A DNA stretch of 64,000 nucleotides from DATNPX01 sp036702975 (GTDB taxonomy: Bacteria > Cyanobacteriota > Vampirovibrionia > Obscuribacterales > Obscuribacteraceae), in the NCBI GenBank assembly GCA_036702975.1, contig DATNPX010000034.1, forward strand, positions 455,736 through 519,735, in the 5' to 3' direction. The notes under the pieces are model-generated. The model saw only the letters and a list, made by a program, of their open reading frames with translations. It ran no database searches and was not told where the DNA came from. Of the stretch, positions 1-7,663 are shown piece after piece. The stretch's first letter is position 1, and the number at the start of each line of letters is the position of its first letter. The translations under genes and the position numbers were made by a program.

Positions 1-1
1 G

Positions 2-2284
2 GCTCCTCCGAATACAACCCAATGTCCAACCTGCGGGCTTTTTGTCAGCCGCCAACTGACAAAGTGCCCACAGGATGGAACTATTTTGATGGCCGTTCAA
101 ACTGGTGCTTTTGCTGAGCGATATGAATTTCTAGAAGCTCTTGGCGCCGGGGGCATGAGCACGATTTATAAGGCACGACAACGTGCGTTGAATCGAATCG
201 TCGCTATCAAAATGATGCATGAGCATCTGTTGAACGAGCTAACCATGCGCCGCTTCCAAACGGAAGGAAAAGCGGCGAGCAGCCTCGATCATCCAAACAT
301 CGTCAAGGTGCATGATTTTGGATTGACCGACGCAGGACAACCGTACATGGTCATGGACCTAGTCGAAGGGAAAGCGCTTGACCGTGTTATCGATGAACTC
401 GGTGAGCTGCCGCTCACTCAGGGCTTGATTGTCTTTATCGATATCGCCAATGCTCTCACGCATGCGCATGAGAAGGGCATCTTGCACCGCGACCTGAAGC
501 CAGGCAACGTAATGATCACAGCAACTCTCGAGCGTCCACTCGTAGCGAAGATAGTCGATTTCGGTATCGCCAAGGTGCTCGACGATGACGAAGACTCTCC
601 GATACAGCGTTTGACGCAGACAGGAGAACTCTTCGGAAGCGCTCTATACATGAGTCCAGAGCAGTGCTTGGGGCGAAAGGTAGACAGACGCTCAGACATA
701 TATTCGTTTGGTTGTTTGATGTTTGAATGTCTGACGGGCAATCCTCCGTTTCAAGGTGACAGACTTGTTGACACTTTAACCAAGCAGATGACCGTCAAAG
801 CACCGCTGTTGAGTGAAGCGCGACCAGATAAAAAATATCCGGCGAAACTTGAAGACATTGTCGATAAGTGCCTGGCAAAAAATCCCGACTCCCGATTTCG
901 GACGTTTGAAGAGGTGCGGAACCAACTTGCAGCTATTCAAGCAGAGGTAGATGAAGGGCTTTTGCGCGAGAAAAGTGCCATTCAACATTTCGTCCGTCTA
1001 GCGACGAGATGGAAATTAGCAGCCATTGCCTTTGTCGCAGGGCTTCTGATATTAGGATTGATGGCAAATGCTTTGGTGTCACTTCGCTCTCAACAAGTGG
1101 AGGGAAGAAAGAAGTACGCGCTCAGCAAAGCGCACTTGCTCCCGTTGATCAAACGCGATCTGCTCACAACCGAAGTGCTAAGCGAACTTCTGCCAGAAAA
1201 CGCCGGTCTAACACAAATCGACCTCTCCGAGAGCAAAGTTTCAAATGAGGGAATGTTGTACGTCGATCTGCAAACCGATCTGAAAGAGCTGGATCTTACA
1301 GACACATCGATCAAAAACGACGGGTTGTTTAAACTTAAAGATTTGAAGAACCTTGAGTCACTTGCATTATCGGGAACAGGAATTACTAACGATGGACTGG
1401 CTGTTTTGCAGCACTTCCCGAAACTGAAGTCTTTGACATTGGCAAACGTCAAGATCAACACGGCAGGCATCAAGTATCTGAGCCCACTGTCTCAGTTGGA
1501 AGAGCTGGATTTAAGTTACACCAACATAGACGGGAAATGCCTGGAGCCACTTTCTAAGCTACCAATATCGGTTCTTCACTTACACAACACAAATTTGAAA
1601 GGGGAAGACCTCAAAGCGCTGAAGAATTTTTCGAAGTTGACCAAATTGGACCTAGCGTCGACCGACATCGACGACGCTGGGTTGGACAACTTGATTCATT
1701 TGCCACTGCAAAAGTTGCACATAGAAAACGAAGGACATATCTCAGACGACGCAGCTAAGTATCTTGTGCAAATGAAAGACTTGCTTGACCTGAACATCTC
1801 CGATACCAAATTCACCGACAAAGGAATCAGCGAAATCGCTAACGGCTTACCGAATCTGCAAGTGCTCAGCGCTAACGGACTCACTATTCACTGGAATAAC
1901 ATGGATGCGCTCGGCAATTTACAACACTTGAAGAAACTTTCCTTAAACGAAGACTCAAGCTTCGACCTAGATACACATGGCATTGAGACGATGGGCAAAA
2001 TTCCGACCCTCATAGATATTGATCTTTCGACCGACCTGAAGCATCGGGAATCGACCAAGCTGAATGACTATTCTATGCGGGTCCTCTCGGAGAAGATGCC
2101 GCAGCTTGTCAGTCTAAGTCTCAATAACCAAGCGAAAATTATTCCGACCGGTCTTAACTACATTCAGAATTTGAAACAGCTTCGTTATCTCGCGCTGCGA
2201 CATACAAAGCTTGAAGACAATGATCTGAAGCGGCTTCAAAGTGTTATGAGACAGTGCGAAATCAAAGCGCGTGATGCGCATTGA
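2..2284 (+). CDS. Receptor-like Ser/Thr protein kinase with LRR domain (5' end outside window)
   Basis: Hanks-type protein kinase, inferred to phosphorylate Ser/Thr in response to a signal sensed by its C-terminal repeats. The reading frame is open from base 2, and the first 28 codons hold a zinc-ribbon pattern (CPTCG, then KCPQDGT at about 62-82), so the true start lies upstream of the window. A start at TTG 86 followed by ATG 89 would lose the ribbon. Numbered from base 86: glycine loop LGAGGMSTIYKA 19-30, ATP lysine 42 (VAIKMM), catalytic HRDLKPGN 134-141, VDFGIAKV 157-164, YMSPEQ 188-193, one membrane helix 311-331, then leucine-rich repeats about 370-720 with units such as LKELDLTDTSI. 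Topology suggests kinase inside and LRRs outside. The stop codon lies in a 14-bp tandem duplication. The kinase call is firm; the ligand is unknown. Confidence 0.93.
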   Translation, partial: APPNTTQCPTCGLFVSRQLTKCPQDGTILMAVQTGAFAERYEFLEALGAGGMSTIYKARQRALNRIVAIKMMHEHLLNELTMRRFQTEGKAASSLDHPNIVKVHDFGLTDAGQPYMVMDLVEGKALDRVIDELGELPLTQGLIVFIDIANALTHAHEKGILHRDLKPGNVMITATLERPLVAKIVDFGIAKVLDDDEDSPIQRLTQTGELFGSALYMSPEQCLGRKVDRRSDIYSFGCLMFECLTGNPPFQGDRLVDTLTKQMTVKAPLLSEARPDKKYPAKLEDIVDKCLAKNPDSRFRTFEEVRNQLAAIQAEVDEGLLREKSAIQHFVRLATRWKLAAIAFVAGLLILGLMANALVSLRSQQVEGRKKYALSKAHLLPLIKRDLLTTEVLSELLPENAGLTQIDLSESKVSNEGMLYVDLQTDLKELDLTDTSIKNDGLFKLKDLKNLESLALSGTGITNDGLAVLQHFPKLKSLTLANVKINTAGIKYLSPLSQLEELDLSYTNIDGKCLEPLSKLPISVLHLHNTNLKGEDLKALKNFSKLTKLDLASTDIDDAGLDNLIHLPLQKLHIENEGHISDDAAKYLVQMKDLLDLNISDTKFTDKGISEIANGLPNLQVLSANGLTIHWNNMDALGNLQHLKKLSLNEDSSFDLDTHGIETMGKIPTLIDIDLSTDLKHRESTKLNDYSMRVLSEKMPQLVSLSLNNQAKIIPTGLNYIQNLKQLRYLALRHTKLEDNDLKRLQSVMRQCEIKARDAH

Positions 2285-2307
2285 GCTCTGAGTATTGAGC
2301 TCTGAGT
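2280..2307. repeat. 14-bp tandem duplication across the kinase stop codon
   Basis: ATTGAGCTCTGAGT occurs twice head to tail, at 2280-2293 and 2294-2307. The first copy contains the TGA stop of the kinase gene, so the second brings a second in-frame-like TGA context just downstream. Confidence 0.9.
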
Positions 2308-2357
2308 AGAGGCATTCAGCAAGGCGCGTTGAAGGAAACGTTGCTGCCAACTGAGAC

Positions 2358-2951
2358 TTAGTGAGTATTCATCACCATGAAAATCGGCTCGATCATGGAC
2401 AAAATCGTCTTAACCACTTCATCTTTCGGCAGGCGATCTCTGGTACGAACCCATTCTTGGGCGGGTCCGTAAATCGCCCAACTCACTGTCGTTGCAAGCA
2501 TTTCTACCTGCACCTTCGGTGGAACAGGATCATTTTTATGGTGCCTCTCGAATCCATCTAATAGCATGCGGCGAACCACCGCAATAATTGCCGCCTCCAT
2601 GTGTGGCTTGATGAGACGTTGTTGATCGCTCTCAATCCGCGGCATGGCGTCAAGAAATTCGCAGACAGCCAAAATGATCCCGCCAAGAGCATTTGAACAT
2701 CCTGCATCATATTGAACATTTCTCTGAGCGATCAGTTCGTGAAAGCGGCTTGCAACCATACACTCGAGCAAAGCAAATTTGTCGGTGTAGTGATCATAAA
2801 AAGTGACTCTGTTTATGGTCGCGGCCTCAGCGATATCCTGGACCGAGATTTTCTCGAACTCCTGAGAAGCAAGAAGTTTCTCCAGCGCTTGCTGCAGAAG
2901 CAGCCGCGTTCGGCGAATTCGGGGGTCAAGAATCTCTTTTGTGCTGGACAT
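2358..2951 (-). CDS. TetR/AcrR family transcriptional regulator
   Basis: A 197-residue one-component repressor. The N-terminal helix-turn-helix is typical of TetR proteins: RIRRTRLLLQQALEKLL, then ISVQDIAEAATINRVTFYDH around residues 35-55, where the recognition helix ends in the family's usual TFY-H pattern. The C-terminal ligand domain is diverged and gives no hint of the effector. The gene is transcribed away from the azoreductase gene across a 103-bp gap that holds three TGTAGT half-sites and an inverted repeat, so it probably represses itself and azoR. A quinone or azo/electrophile inducer is plausible from the neighbour, but this is inference. Confidence 0.9.
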   Translation of the reverse strand: MSSTKEILDPRIRRTRLLLQQALEKLLASQEFEKISVQDIAEAATINRVTFYDHYTDKFALLECMVASRFHELIAQRNVQYDAGCSNALGGIILAVCEFLDAMPRIESDQQRLIKPHMEAAIIAVVRRMLLDGFERHHKNDPVPPKVQVEMLATTVSWAIYGPAQEWVRTRDRLPKDEVVKTILSMIEPIFMVMNTH

Positions 2952-2990
2952 ATTGTTTACAGACTACCAAAAAAGTACTTGCCTAAACGA

Positions 2991-3043
2991 CACTTGTAGT
3001 GTTTTACTTATACTACATCTGTAGTTTAAGCATCACATGTAGT
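2991..3043. promoter_or_regulatory. Candidate TetR operators between the tetR and azoR genes
   Basis: TGTAGT occurs three times (2995-3000, 3020-3025, 3038-3043). The middle one forms the inverted repeat ACTACA-TC-TGTAGT at 3012-3025, and the first sits in ACACT-TGT-AGTGT. The sites lie just upstream of the azoR ribosome site, where a bound repressor would block transcription in both directions. No footprint or family consensus was available. Confidence 0.55.
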
Positions 3044-3054
3044 AAGGAGCTCCT

Positions 3055-3690
3055 ATGTCCACCCTTCTTCATATAGATTCCAGCCCGATGGGCGACGCGT
3101 CGATCTCCAGACGCTTAACGAAAGAGTTCGTTGAAGCTTGGAAAACCAATCACCCAGGGTCCAATGTCATTTATCGCGATTTATATAAAACAGACTTGTC
3201 ACCGGTCACTGCCGATTGGGTGACAGCGGCTTACACTCCCGGAGACGTGCAAACTCCCGAGCAAAAAGCGATTTTAAAATTATCGAATACTTTGTGTGAC
3301 GAGATCGCTCAAGCCGATGAATGGATTCTGGGAGTACCGATGCACAACTTCACCATCCCAACTGTGTTGAGCTTATGGATCGGCATGTTGGCACGCGTCG
3401 GTAAGACATTCAGTTATGAAAATGGCGTGCCGGCAGGTATGCTGAAAAACAAGAAAGTTCACTTAATCGTCAGTTCAGGTGGCGTGTATGACTCTGGTCC
3501 TGCAGTCGGAATGGACTTCGTGGTGCCCTATTTGAAAGCAATCTTTGGATTCTTAGGTCTGAGCGATGTCACTGCACACTATGCAGGCGGAACTTCGGCT
3601 GTAAGAAACGGCAAAATCGATGCCGAAACTTACCTGAAGCCGCATATCGACTCGGTAAAACAAGAAGCTAAAGAGGCGGCGCTGGTCTAA
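3055..3690 (+). CDS. azoR: FMN-dependent NADH-azoreductase
   Basis: Flavodoxin-fold reductase of 211 residues, the normal length for AzoR, which uses NADH and FMN to reduce azo dyes and quinones by two electrons in the cytosol. N-terminal LLHIDSSPMGDASISRRL carries the FMN phosphate-binding S-x-x-S-S-type loop. WILGVPMHNFTIPTVLSLWI at about 95-112 and LIVSSGGVYDSG at about 141-152 match the conserved AzoR flavin contacts. A strong ribosome site AAGGAG sits 5 nt before the ATG. A hairpin terminator follows at 3747-3787. The divergent TetR gene is the likely regulator. Confidence 0.93.
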   Translation: MSTLLHIDSSPMGDASISRRLTKEFVEAWKTNHPGSNVIYRDLYKTDLSPVTADWVTAAYTPGDVQTPEQKAILKLSNTLCDEIAQADEWILGVPMHNFTIPTVLSLWIGMLARVGKTFSYENGVPAGMLKNKKVHLIVSSGGVYDSGPAVGMDFVVPYLKAIFGFLGLSDVTAHYAGGTSAVRNGKIDAETYLKPHIDSVKQEAKEAALV

Positions 3691-3746
3691 GTCTGACCTC
3701 AAATTATTGCGGCAAAAACCGCGAGTACAGAAGCGAAAACAATCAA

Positions 3747-3787
3747 GGCCGCTTAGGCGTTTCCAGAGGAGGCGCCTGGCGGCTTTG
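3747..3787 (+). terminator. Hairpin after azoR
   Basis: Arms GCCGC + AGGCG (3748-3752, 3755-3759) pair with CGCCT + GCGGC (3773-3777, 3779-3783), followed by a short TTT. It lies 60 bp after the azoR stop and before the next gene's ribosome site. The T-tract is weak. Confidence 0.5.
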
Positions 3788-3886
3788 TCACAGAGTCGCT
3801 GAGTTTATGCAAGTTCTTTCGGAGGTCAATATGAGCGTATAATGTGGAACCAATTTCACAAGACACATTTTCGAAAGGAGCGCGTA

Positions 3887-4486
3887 GTGGCCAAAGCATC
3901 AACATTACTGGAGCTTCTGGGCGCACCGGCTCAACCTGCAAAACTGGCTGATAGCGCAATTTTGATCGTAGACGCACAAAGAGAATATCTTGATGGTGCA
4001 GTGCCACTAAGTGGAATGGAATCAGCACTCGCGGAAATAAAGAGTCTTTTGGATAAAGGACGTGCGAAAGGAGTGCCCATTTTTCATATCGTGCACCACT
4101 CGGTTCCTGGTGCACCAGTATTCGCGCCCGACAGTCCGACCTCCAAGATTATTGATGCTGTAAAACCAGAAGGTGACGAAGCAATAGTCAGCAAGCACCT
4201 TCCGAGCTCATTCGTAAACACCGATCTGGACAAATTCCTCAAAGCAACTGGACGCCGGGAATTGGTAGTCGCAGGATTCATGACGCATATGTGCATAAAT
4301 GCCACTACTCGTAGTGCGGTCGATCTTGGGTACAAGCCAACTGTCATAGCGGACGCCTGCGCCACTCGAGACTTGCCGGGACCGGACGGAGTCACGCTGC
4401 CCGCAGATGTTGTGCACAAATCAAATCTTGCAGCGCTTGCAGATCTGCTTGCCTGCGTATGCAAATCAGCCGACGATTTGTATTGA
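3887..4486 (+). CDS. Isochorismatase-family cysteine hydrolase
   Basis: A 199-residue cytosolic hydrolase of the isochorismatase/nicotinamidase fold. The catalytic triad is visible: Asp29 in ILIVDAQREY, Lys103 in VSKHLPSSF and nucleophile Cys136 in GFMTHMCINATTRSA, with the family's cis-peptide region VVAGFMTH before it. I start at GTG 3887 because AAAGGAG (3874-3880) lies 6 nt upstream. An in-frame ATG at 3842 would add 15 residues not typical of the family. It follows azoR in the same direction but a hairpin separates them. Substrate is unknown; nicotinamidase, isochorismatase or another amidase are all possible. Confidence 0.88.
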   Translation: MAKASTLLELLGAPAQPAKLADSAILIVDAQREYLDGAVPLSGMESALAEIKSLLDKGRAKGVPIFHIVHHSVPGAPVFAPDSPTSKIIDAVKPEGDEAIVSKHLPSSFVNTDLDKFLKATGRRELVVAGFMTHMCINATTRSAVDLGYKPTVIADACATRDLPGPDGVTLPADVVHKSNLAALADLLACVCKSADDLY

Positions 4487-4565
4487 CTTCCTGCTGCCCA
4501 TCGACGGATAGGGCACCGGGCTATGTCCCTCGCACCAGATTCAATAGCCTCGAAACGCGAAATGG

Positions 4566-4790
4566 TTAAGAGCCGAAATAGAGTCCAACAGCCCCGGTGA
4601 CTCGTCGAATCAAGGTTACTTTCTCGAAAGCTAGTTCCTGCCCGTACTCCAGTTCTTCTGCACCACGTTTCTTCAAAAGCGCGATCAGTTCCAAACGCTC
4701 AGGCTCAGAGAGCGTAATGATTTTCTGGTGATTATCAGCCGCCATTTTCATCAGTTCGGCAGTACTGAGTTCTGTGTTAATGAGAGTCAT
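4566..4790 (-). CDS. Small hypothetical protein
   Basis: A 74-residue frame with normal charged/helical composition (ELMKMAADNHQKIITLSEPE, then LIALLKKRGAEELEYGQEL), likely a small helical cytosolic protein. The ribosome site is weak (GGACCGACACC before the ATG). I do not recognise a family. The 850-bp gap upstream holds three palindromic repeats. Confidence 0.5.
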   Translation of the reverse strand: MTLINTELSTAELMKMAADNHQKIITLSEPERLELIALLKKRGAEELEYGQELAFEKVTLIRRVTGAVGLYFGS

Positions 4791-5067
4791 GGTGTCGGTC
4801 CGAGATCTTTTTCTAAATCGATGATATACGGCCGTGAAGAGACTGAAAAGAGGTCTTGCCTGATTAAATGGGGGATTTACCTATGGGTTCCGGCGGCTTT
4901 TAATCTTCCGCTCAATTGGCGTTTTCTCTGGCATGCCTAAGAAATAGGTCCATAGCATAAACCGAGGGATGGTAGTCCTCAAGCGGATGAAGATCATTGC
5001 AAAACGCCTATTCCAACAAGACTTCAAGTACTTGGAGGGTTCAAAATGTTGCGACCTTTGGGTGTCA

Positions 5068-5250
5068 GGTGCGCAAGGTAAACCGATATCGGTTTACTTA
5101 TGTTTTCCGAACTTTAGTTTGAATTTGTTCGCTCAGCCAAATCGAACGAGTAAACCGATATCGGTTTGCTCTTATGGATTGAACTCAAGTCTGAAAATTT
5201 CGTTTTGTCAGATCTAAGAAGTAAACCGATATCGGTTAACCTTCGTGACC
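5068..5250. repeat. Cluster of three 40-bp palindromic elements (copies A-C)
   Basis: Cores are at 5078-5097 (perfect GTAAACCGATATCGGTTTAC), 5150-5169 (one change near the right end) and 5221-5240 (one change). Core spacing is 72 then 71 bp, suggesting duplication with flanks. Copy A keeps the outer left arm GGTGC and copy C the outer right arm TGACC, each 5 nt from the core as in the best copy at 43132. The cluster lies between two genes that point away from each other. Confidence 0.9.
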
Positions 5251-5357
5251 AGTTCCTCGACTCTTCGAAAATCAAAAATTCCGCACCTCGGTCAAACCTA
5301 AGAGGTCAAACCTAGATCTGATAGTGGCAATAGGTTCCCTTCAAACTAAGCATGTTC

Positions 5358-5374
5358 TAATGCGCAACGCATTA
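5358..5374. promoter_or_regulatory. Short inverted repeat, possible operator
   Basis: TAATGCG at 5358-5364 and CGCATTA at 5368-5374 are perfect inverted repeats around CAA. The position about 270 bp before the KGG gene would suit a regulator site, but no regulator is identified. Confidence 0.35.
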
Positions 5375-5639
5375 CCGGAGTCGAAAGACTGAAATTCGAG
5401 ACTGTAAGGCACTCAATCATCCAAATTTCCAACTGGATTGTTTACCTTGTCTACTCGGAGTCAACAAAAATCAGTTTTAAACAAATCTGCAAAGTCTGAG
5501 CTTGCGAGAGTTTCAGAAGATTTCCGCCAATGACGAGAATAAGTTTTCTTTTTATCATGGAACATTTGCAAATGTACTTGGGTCATCCATTCTGCGCTGA
5601 GTTCAGACAGTAAGAACATACGGAGAGAGGAGACGGAGT

Positions 5640-5972
5640 ATGGCACAAGAACCAGGTACTACGGGACCGACAGCAAGAGGCTTCGCTGCAATGGACCGTG
5701 ACAAACAGCGATTAATCGCGAGCATGGGTGGAAAAGCAGCCCACGCTAAAGGAACAGCCCACGAGTTCACCAGCGCCGAGGCAGCTCTTGCCGGAAGCAA
5801 AGGTGGTAAAGCTGCTCATGAGAGGGGAACCGCGCATGAATTCAGCCGTGAAGAAGCTGCTGCAGCCGGCCGAAAGGGTGGTCAAGCTAGCGGAGCACGC
5901 AACAAAAATCGCGCATTGAAAGCACAAATGGATATGCAAAAAATGCCGGACATGCCATCAGGCAATTGCTAG
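5640..5972 (+). CDS. KGG-repeat stress-response protein
   Basis: A 110-residue hydrophilic Gly/Ala/Lys-rich protein with tandem stress-induced KGG motifs: GGKAAHAKGTAHEF at 30-43, KGGKAAHERGTAHEF at 54-68 and KGGQASG at 79-85. This is the pattern seen in GsiB-like and conidiation-10-like proteins, which are made under desiccation, glucose starvation or general stress and are thought to be protective hydrophilins. A GGAGACGGAGT purine tract precedes the ATG. A very strong terminator follows at 5993. The upstream region is long and palindrome-rich, so its expression may be specially controlled. Confidence 0.88.
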   Translation: MAQEPGTTGPTARGFAAMDRDKQRLIASMGGKAAHAKGTAHEFTSAEAALAGSKGGKAAHERGTAHEFSREEAAAAGRKGGQASGARNKNRALKAQMDMQKMPDMPSGNC

Positions 5973-5992
5973 TTTATGCTTGCTAAAAGATA

Positions 5993-6028
5993 GAACCGGG
6001 CTGATTTCTCAGCCCGGTTCTCTTTTCC
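5993..6028 (+). terminator. Rho-independent terminator of the KGG gene
   Basis: Perfect 12-bp stem: GAACCGGGCTGA (5993-6004), loop TTTC, TCAGCCCGGTTC (6009-6020), then TCTTTTCCC. The stem is GC-rich and followed by a T-rich run. Confidence 0.9.
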
Positions 6029-6079
6029 CGATTTTCAGCCACGTTTATTGGATCGGGTTCATAGCTAAATACTTCAAGG

Positions 6080-7093
6080 TCAAATTGACTTAAAGATTAT
6101 CGAATTTGATTGCTTAGGTTGCACGCAATCCCCGGTTCCGCCGCGGATCTTGGCGACATGACGGTCCATTTGCTCGGCTTGCTCGAAACGATTTGTCTTG
6201 CGCAAAAGTAGTGCATATTGTTCTTCCAAATCAGCAACACGCAGGTGGTCGCGACCAAAAACTCGCTCGCGAATGCTGAGTGCCCGCTTAAACAGGGGCT
6301 CTGCGATTGCATAACGCTCCTGTGCAAGATATAACCGGGCAAGATTTTTCAACTCAGTCGATACACTAATGTGATCGGAACCACAACAAGCTTCGCGAAT
6401 ACGAAGTGCTTCGATCAATATCGGCTCCATCTTCGAGTACATGCGCAGGCGGCAGTATAAATCAGCCAACTGTGTGAGCAAATCGGCGACCGATGGATGC
6501 TCGTGACCGACCATCTGCTTCAACAAGTCGAGTTCTACTTCGGTTTCACGGATGGTATCACGCATCAAATTAGGACTGGTAATTTTTTGACGATTCTCTA
6601 CCGTAGGAAGTGATGGTAGAGCGTCACTGGAACTAACGCCTGTGTATCCGGCAGGGCGCGGTCCTACTGGTCTGTATGATGAAGAGGGAGAAGATGAAGA
6701 CACTGCCGGTGGCTCCACACTCTTTTGACCGTTGTTCAAATCATTCTTGCTAGCATCAGCATCACGCGGATCGCAGATCTTAGAGAATGAACTGAACGTA
6801 TTTATAGAAGCAAAAGGATTAGTTGTAGACCGTCTCTGATATTCCTTCTCTTTAAGAACCTTAGCCAGACTCTCTTCTATCTGTCGCAGCTCGGTTCGAT
6901 GGAATCCGTTCAGGTTTTGTCTGATCTGAAGTGCTCTTCTATAAAATTGCTCAGACGAATCGAATTGTCCCGCCTGATAGTAAAGATCAGCCAGCTTTGA
7001 TGCCGTCGTTGCCACTTCAGCTGAGTTGGGACCCATGGCTTGTTCTTGTATCTTAAGAAATCGTTCAAGGTCTGCAATCGTGTCACATTTCAT
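6080..7093 (-). CDS. TPR protein (kinesin-light-chain-type repeats)
   Basis: 337 residues with two blocks of tetratricopeptide repeats: about 15-90 (LADLYYQAGQFDSSEQFYRR, then ALQIRQ) and about 190-320 (LTQLADLYCRLRMYSKMEPI, LARLYLAQERYAIAEPLFKR, ALSIRERVFG). The 42-residue spacing with H-P-x-V/D-H-x-x-V lead-ins is the kinesin-light-chain type common in this lineage. A Ser/Pro-rich linker about 100-175 separates the blocks. No signal peptide, so probably a cytosolic scaffold. Its partner is unknown. Confidence 0.82.
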   Translation of the reverse strand: MKCDTIADLERFLKIQEQAMGPNSAEVATTASKLADLYYQAGQFDSSEQFYRRALQIRQNLNGFHRTELRQIEESLAKVLKEKEYQRRSTTNPFASINTFSSFSKICDPRDADASKNDLNNGQKSVEPPAVSSSSPSSSYRPVGPRPAGYTGVSSSDALPSLPTVENRQKITSPNLMRDTIRETEVELDLLKQMVGHEHPSVADLLTQLADLYCRLRMYSKMEPILIEALRIREACCGSDHISVSTELKNLARLYLAQERYAIAEPLFKRALSIRERVFGRDHLRVADLEEQYALLLRKTNRFEQAEQMDRHVAKIRGGTGDCVQPKQSNSIIFKSI

Positions 7094-7663
7094 AAATTAC
7101 CGCCGATTCCGTTTTTTCTTTGCCTCATCTGCTGAGGCGCACGACTGAAAGCCGAATCCGAATCCTAACCTAATAATGCGGAGCGAAGAGCGAGATTTAT
7201 AGTAAGGTCTTCGTCCCACAGCCCCCCGAAGGAACTGCTAAATATCATTCTGCATGCGGCCCATAAAATGCGGTATTGGTTTTTCGATATAACTTTGTAC
7301 GGGAAACTAATATTCCGTTCTCGAAACCGCCCCCCAGTCAGGCATTCAGGGATCGCATTTTTGGGTCATAAGGCGTATTGGTATTGCAGAGAACATGAAA
7401 CCGGAAACCTTGAGCCTGTGGACTATACACGCTTTCGTGTACATGGATTCCTAAATCGATATATATACCAACCCATACCACATTAACTATCGCATCAGCT
7501 AGATTAGTTGTGGTTCGGTTCAGCATCTTTTATAGTTCTCGGCCCGCGACATTCGTCTAACAGAGCTCCCTCCCTCTGAAATGCGCATTGTGCCTGGCTG
7601 CAGTGTGATTCTCTCCCCGCCGAACGGACCGGTCGCTTCAACGCTAAACGATGGTTTTTTATC
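7094..7663. other. Gene-free region between divergent genes
   Basis: 570 bp between the starts of two diverging genes. Short frames here have no ribosome site or recognisable product. It must hold both promoters, but I see no clear motif. Confidence 0.5.

Larger units (their letters stand above)
4791..5639. other. 850-bp gene-free region with palindromes
   Basis: No convincing gene. It holds three copies of the 40-bp palindrome family (5068-5250) and a short inverted repeat TAATGCG-CAA-CGCATTA at 5358-5374. The last 250 bp presumably carry the promoter of the KGG gene. Confidence 0.6.

Noticed and set aside
1090..1473. 127-codon minus-strand frame inside the kinase gene
   Set aside because: Lies wholly opposite the LRR-coding part of a well-supported gene and has no recognisable product.
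7268..7526. Short frames on both strands between the TPR and LRV genes
   Set aside because: No ribosome sites; composition and position fit random open frames.
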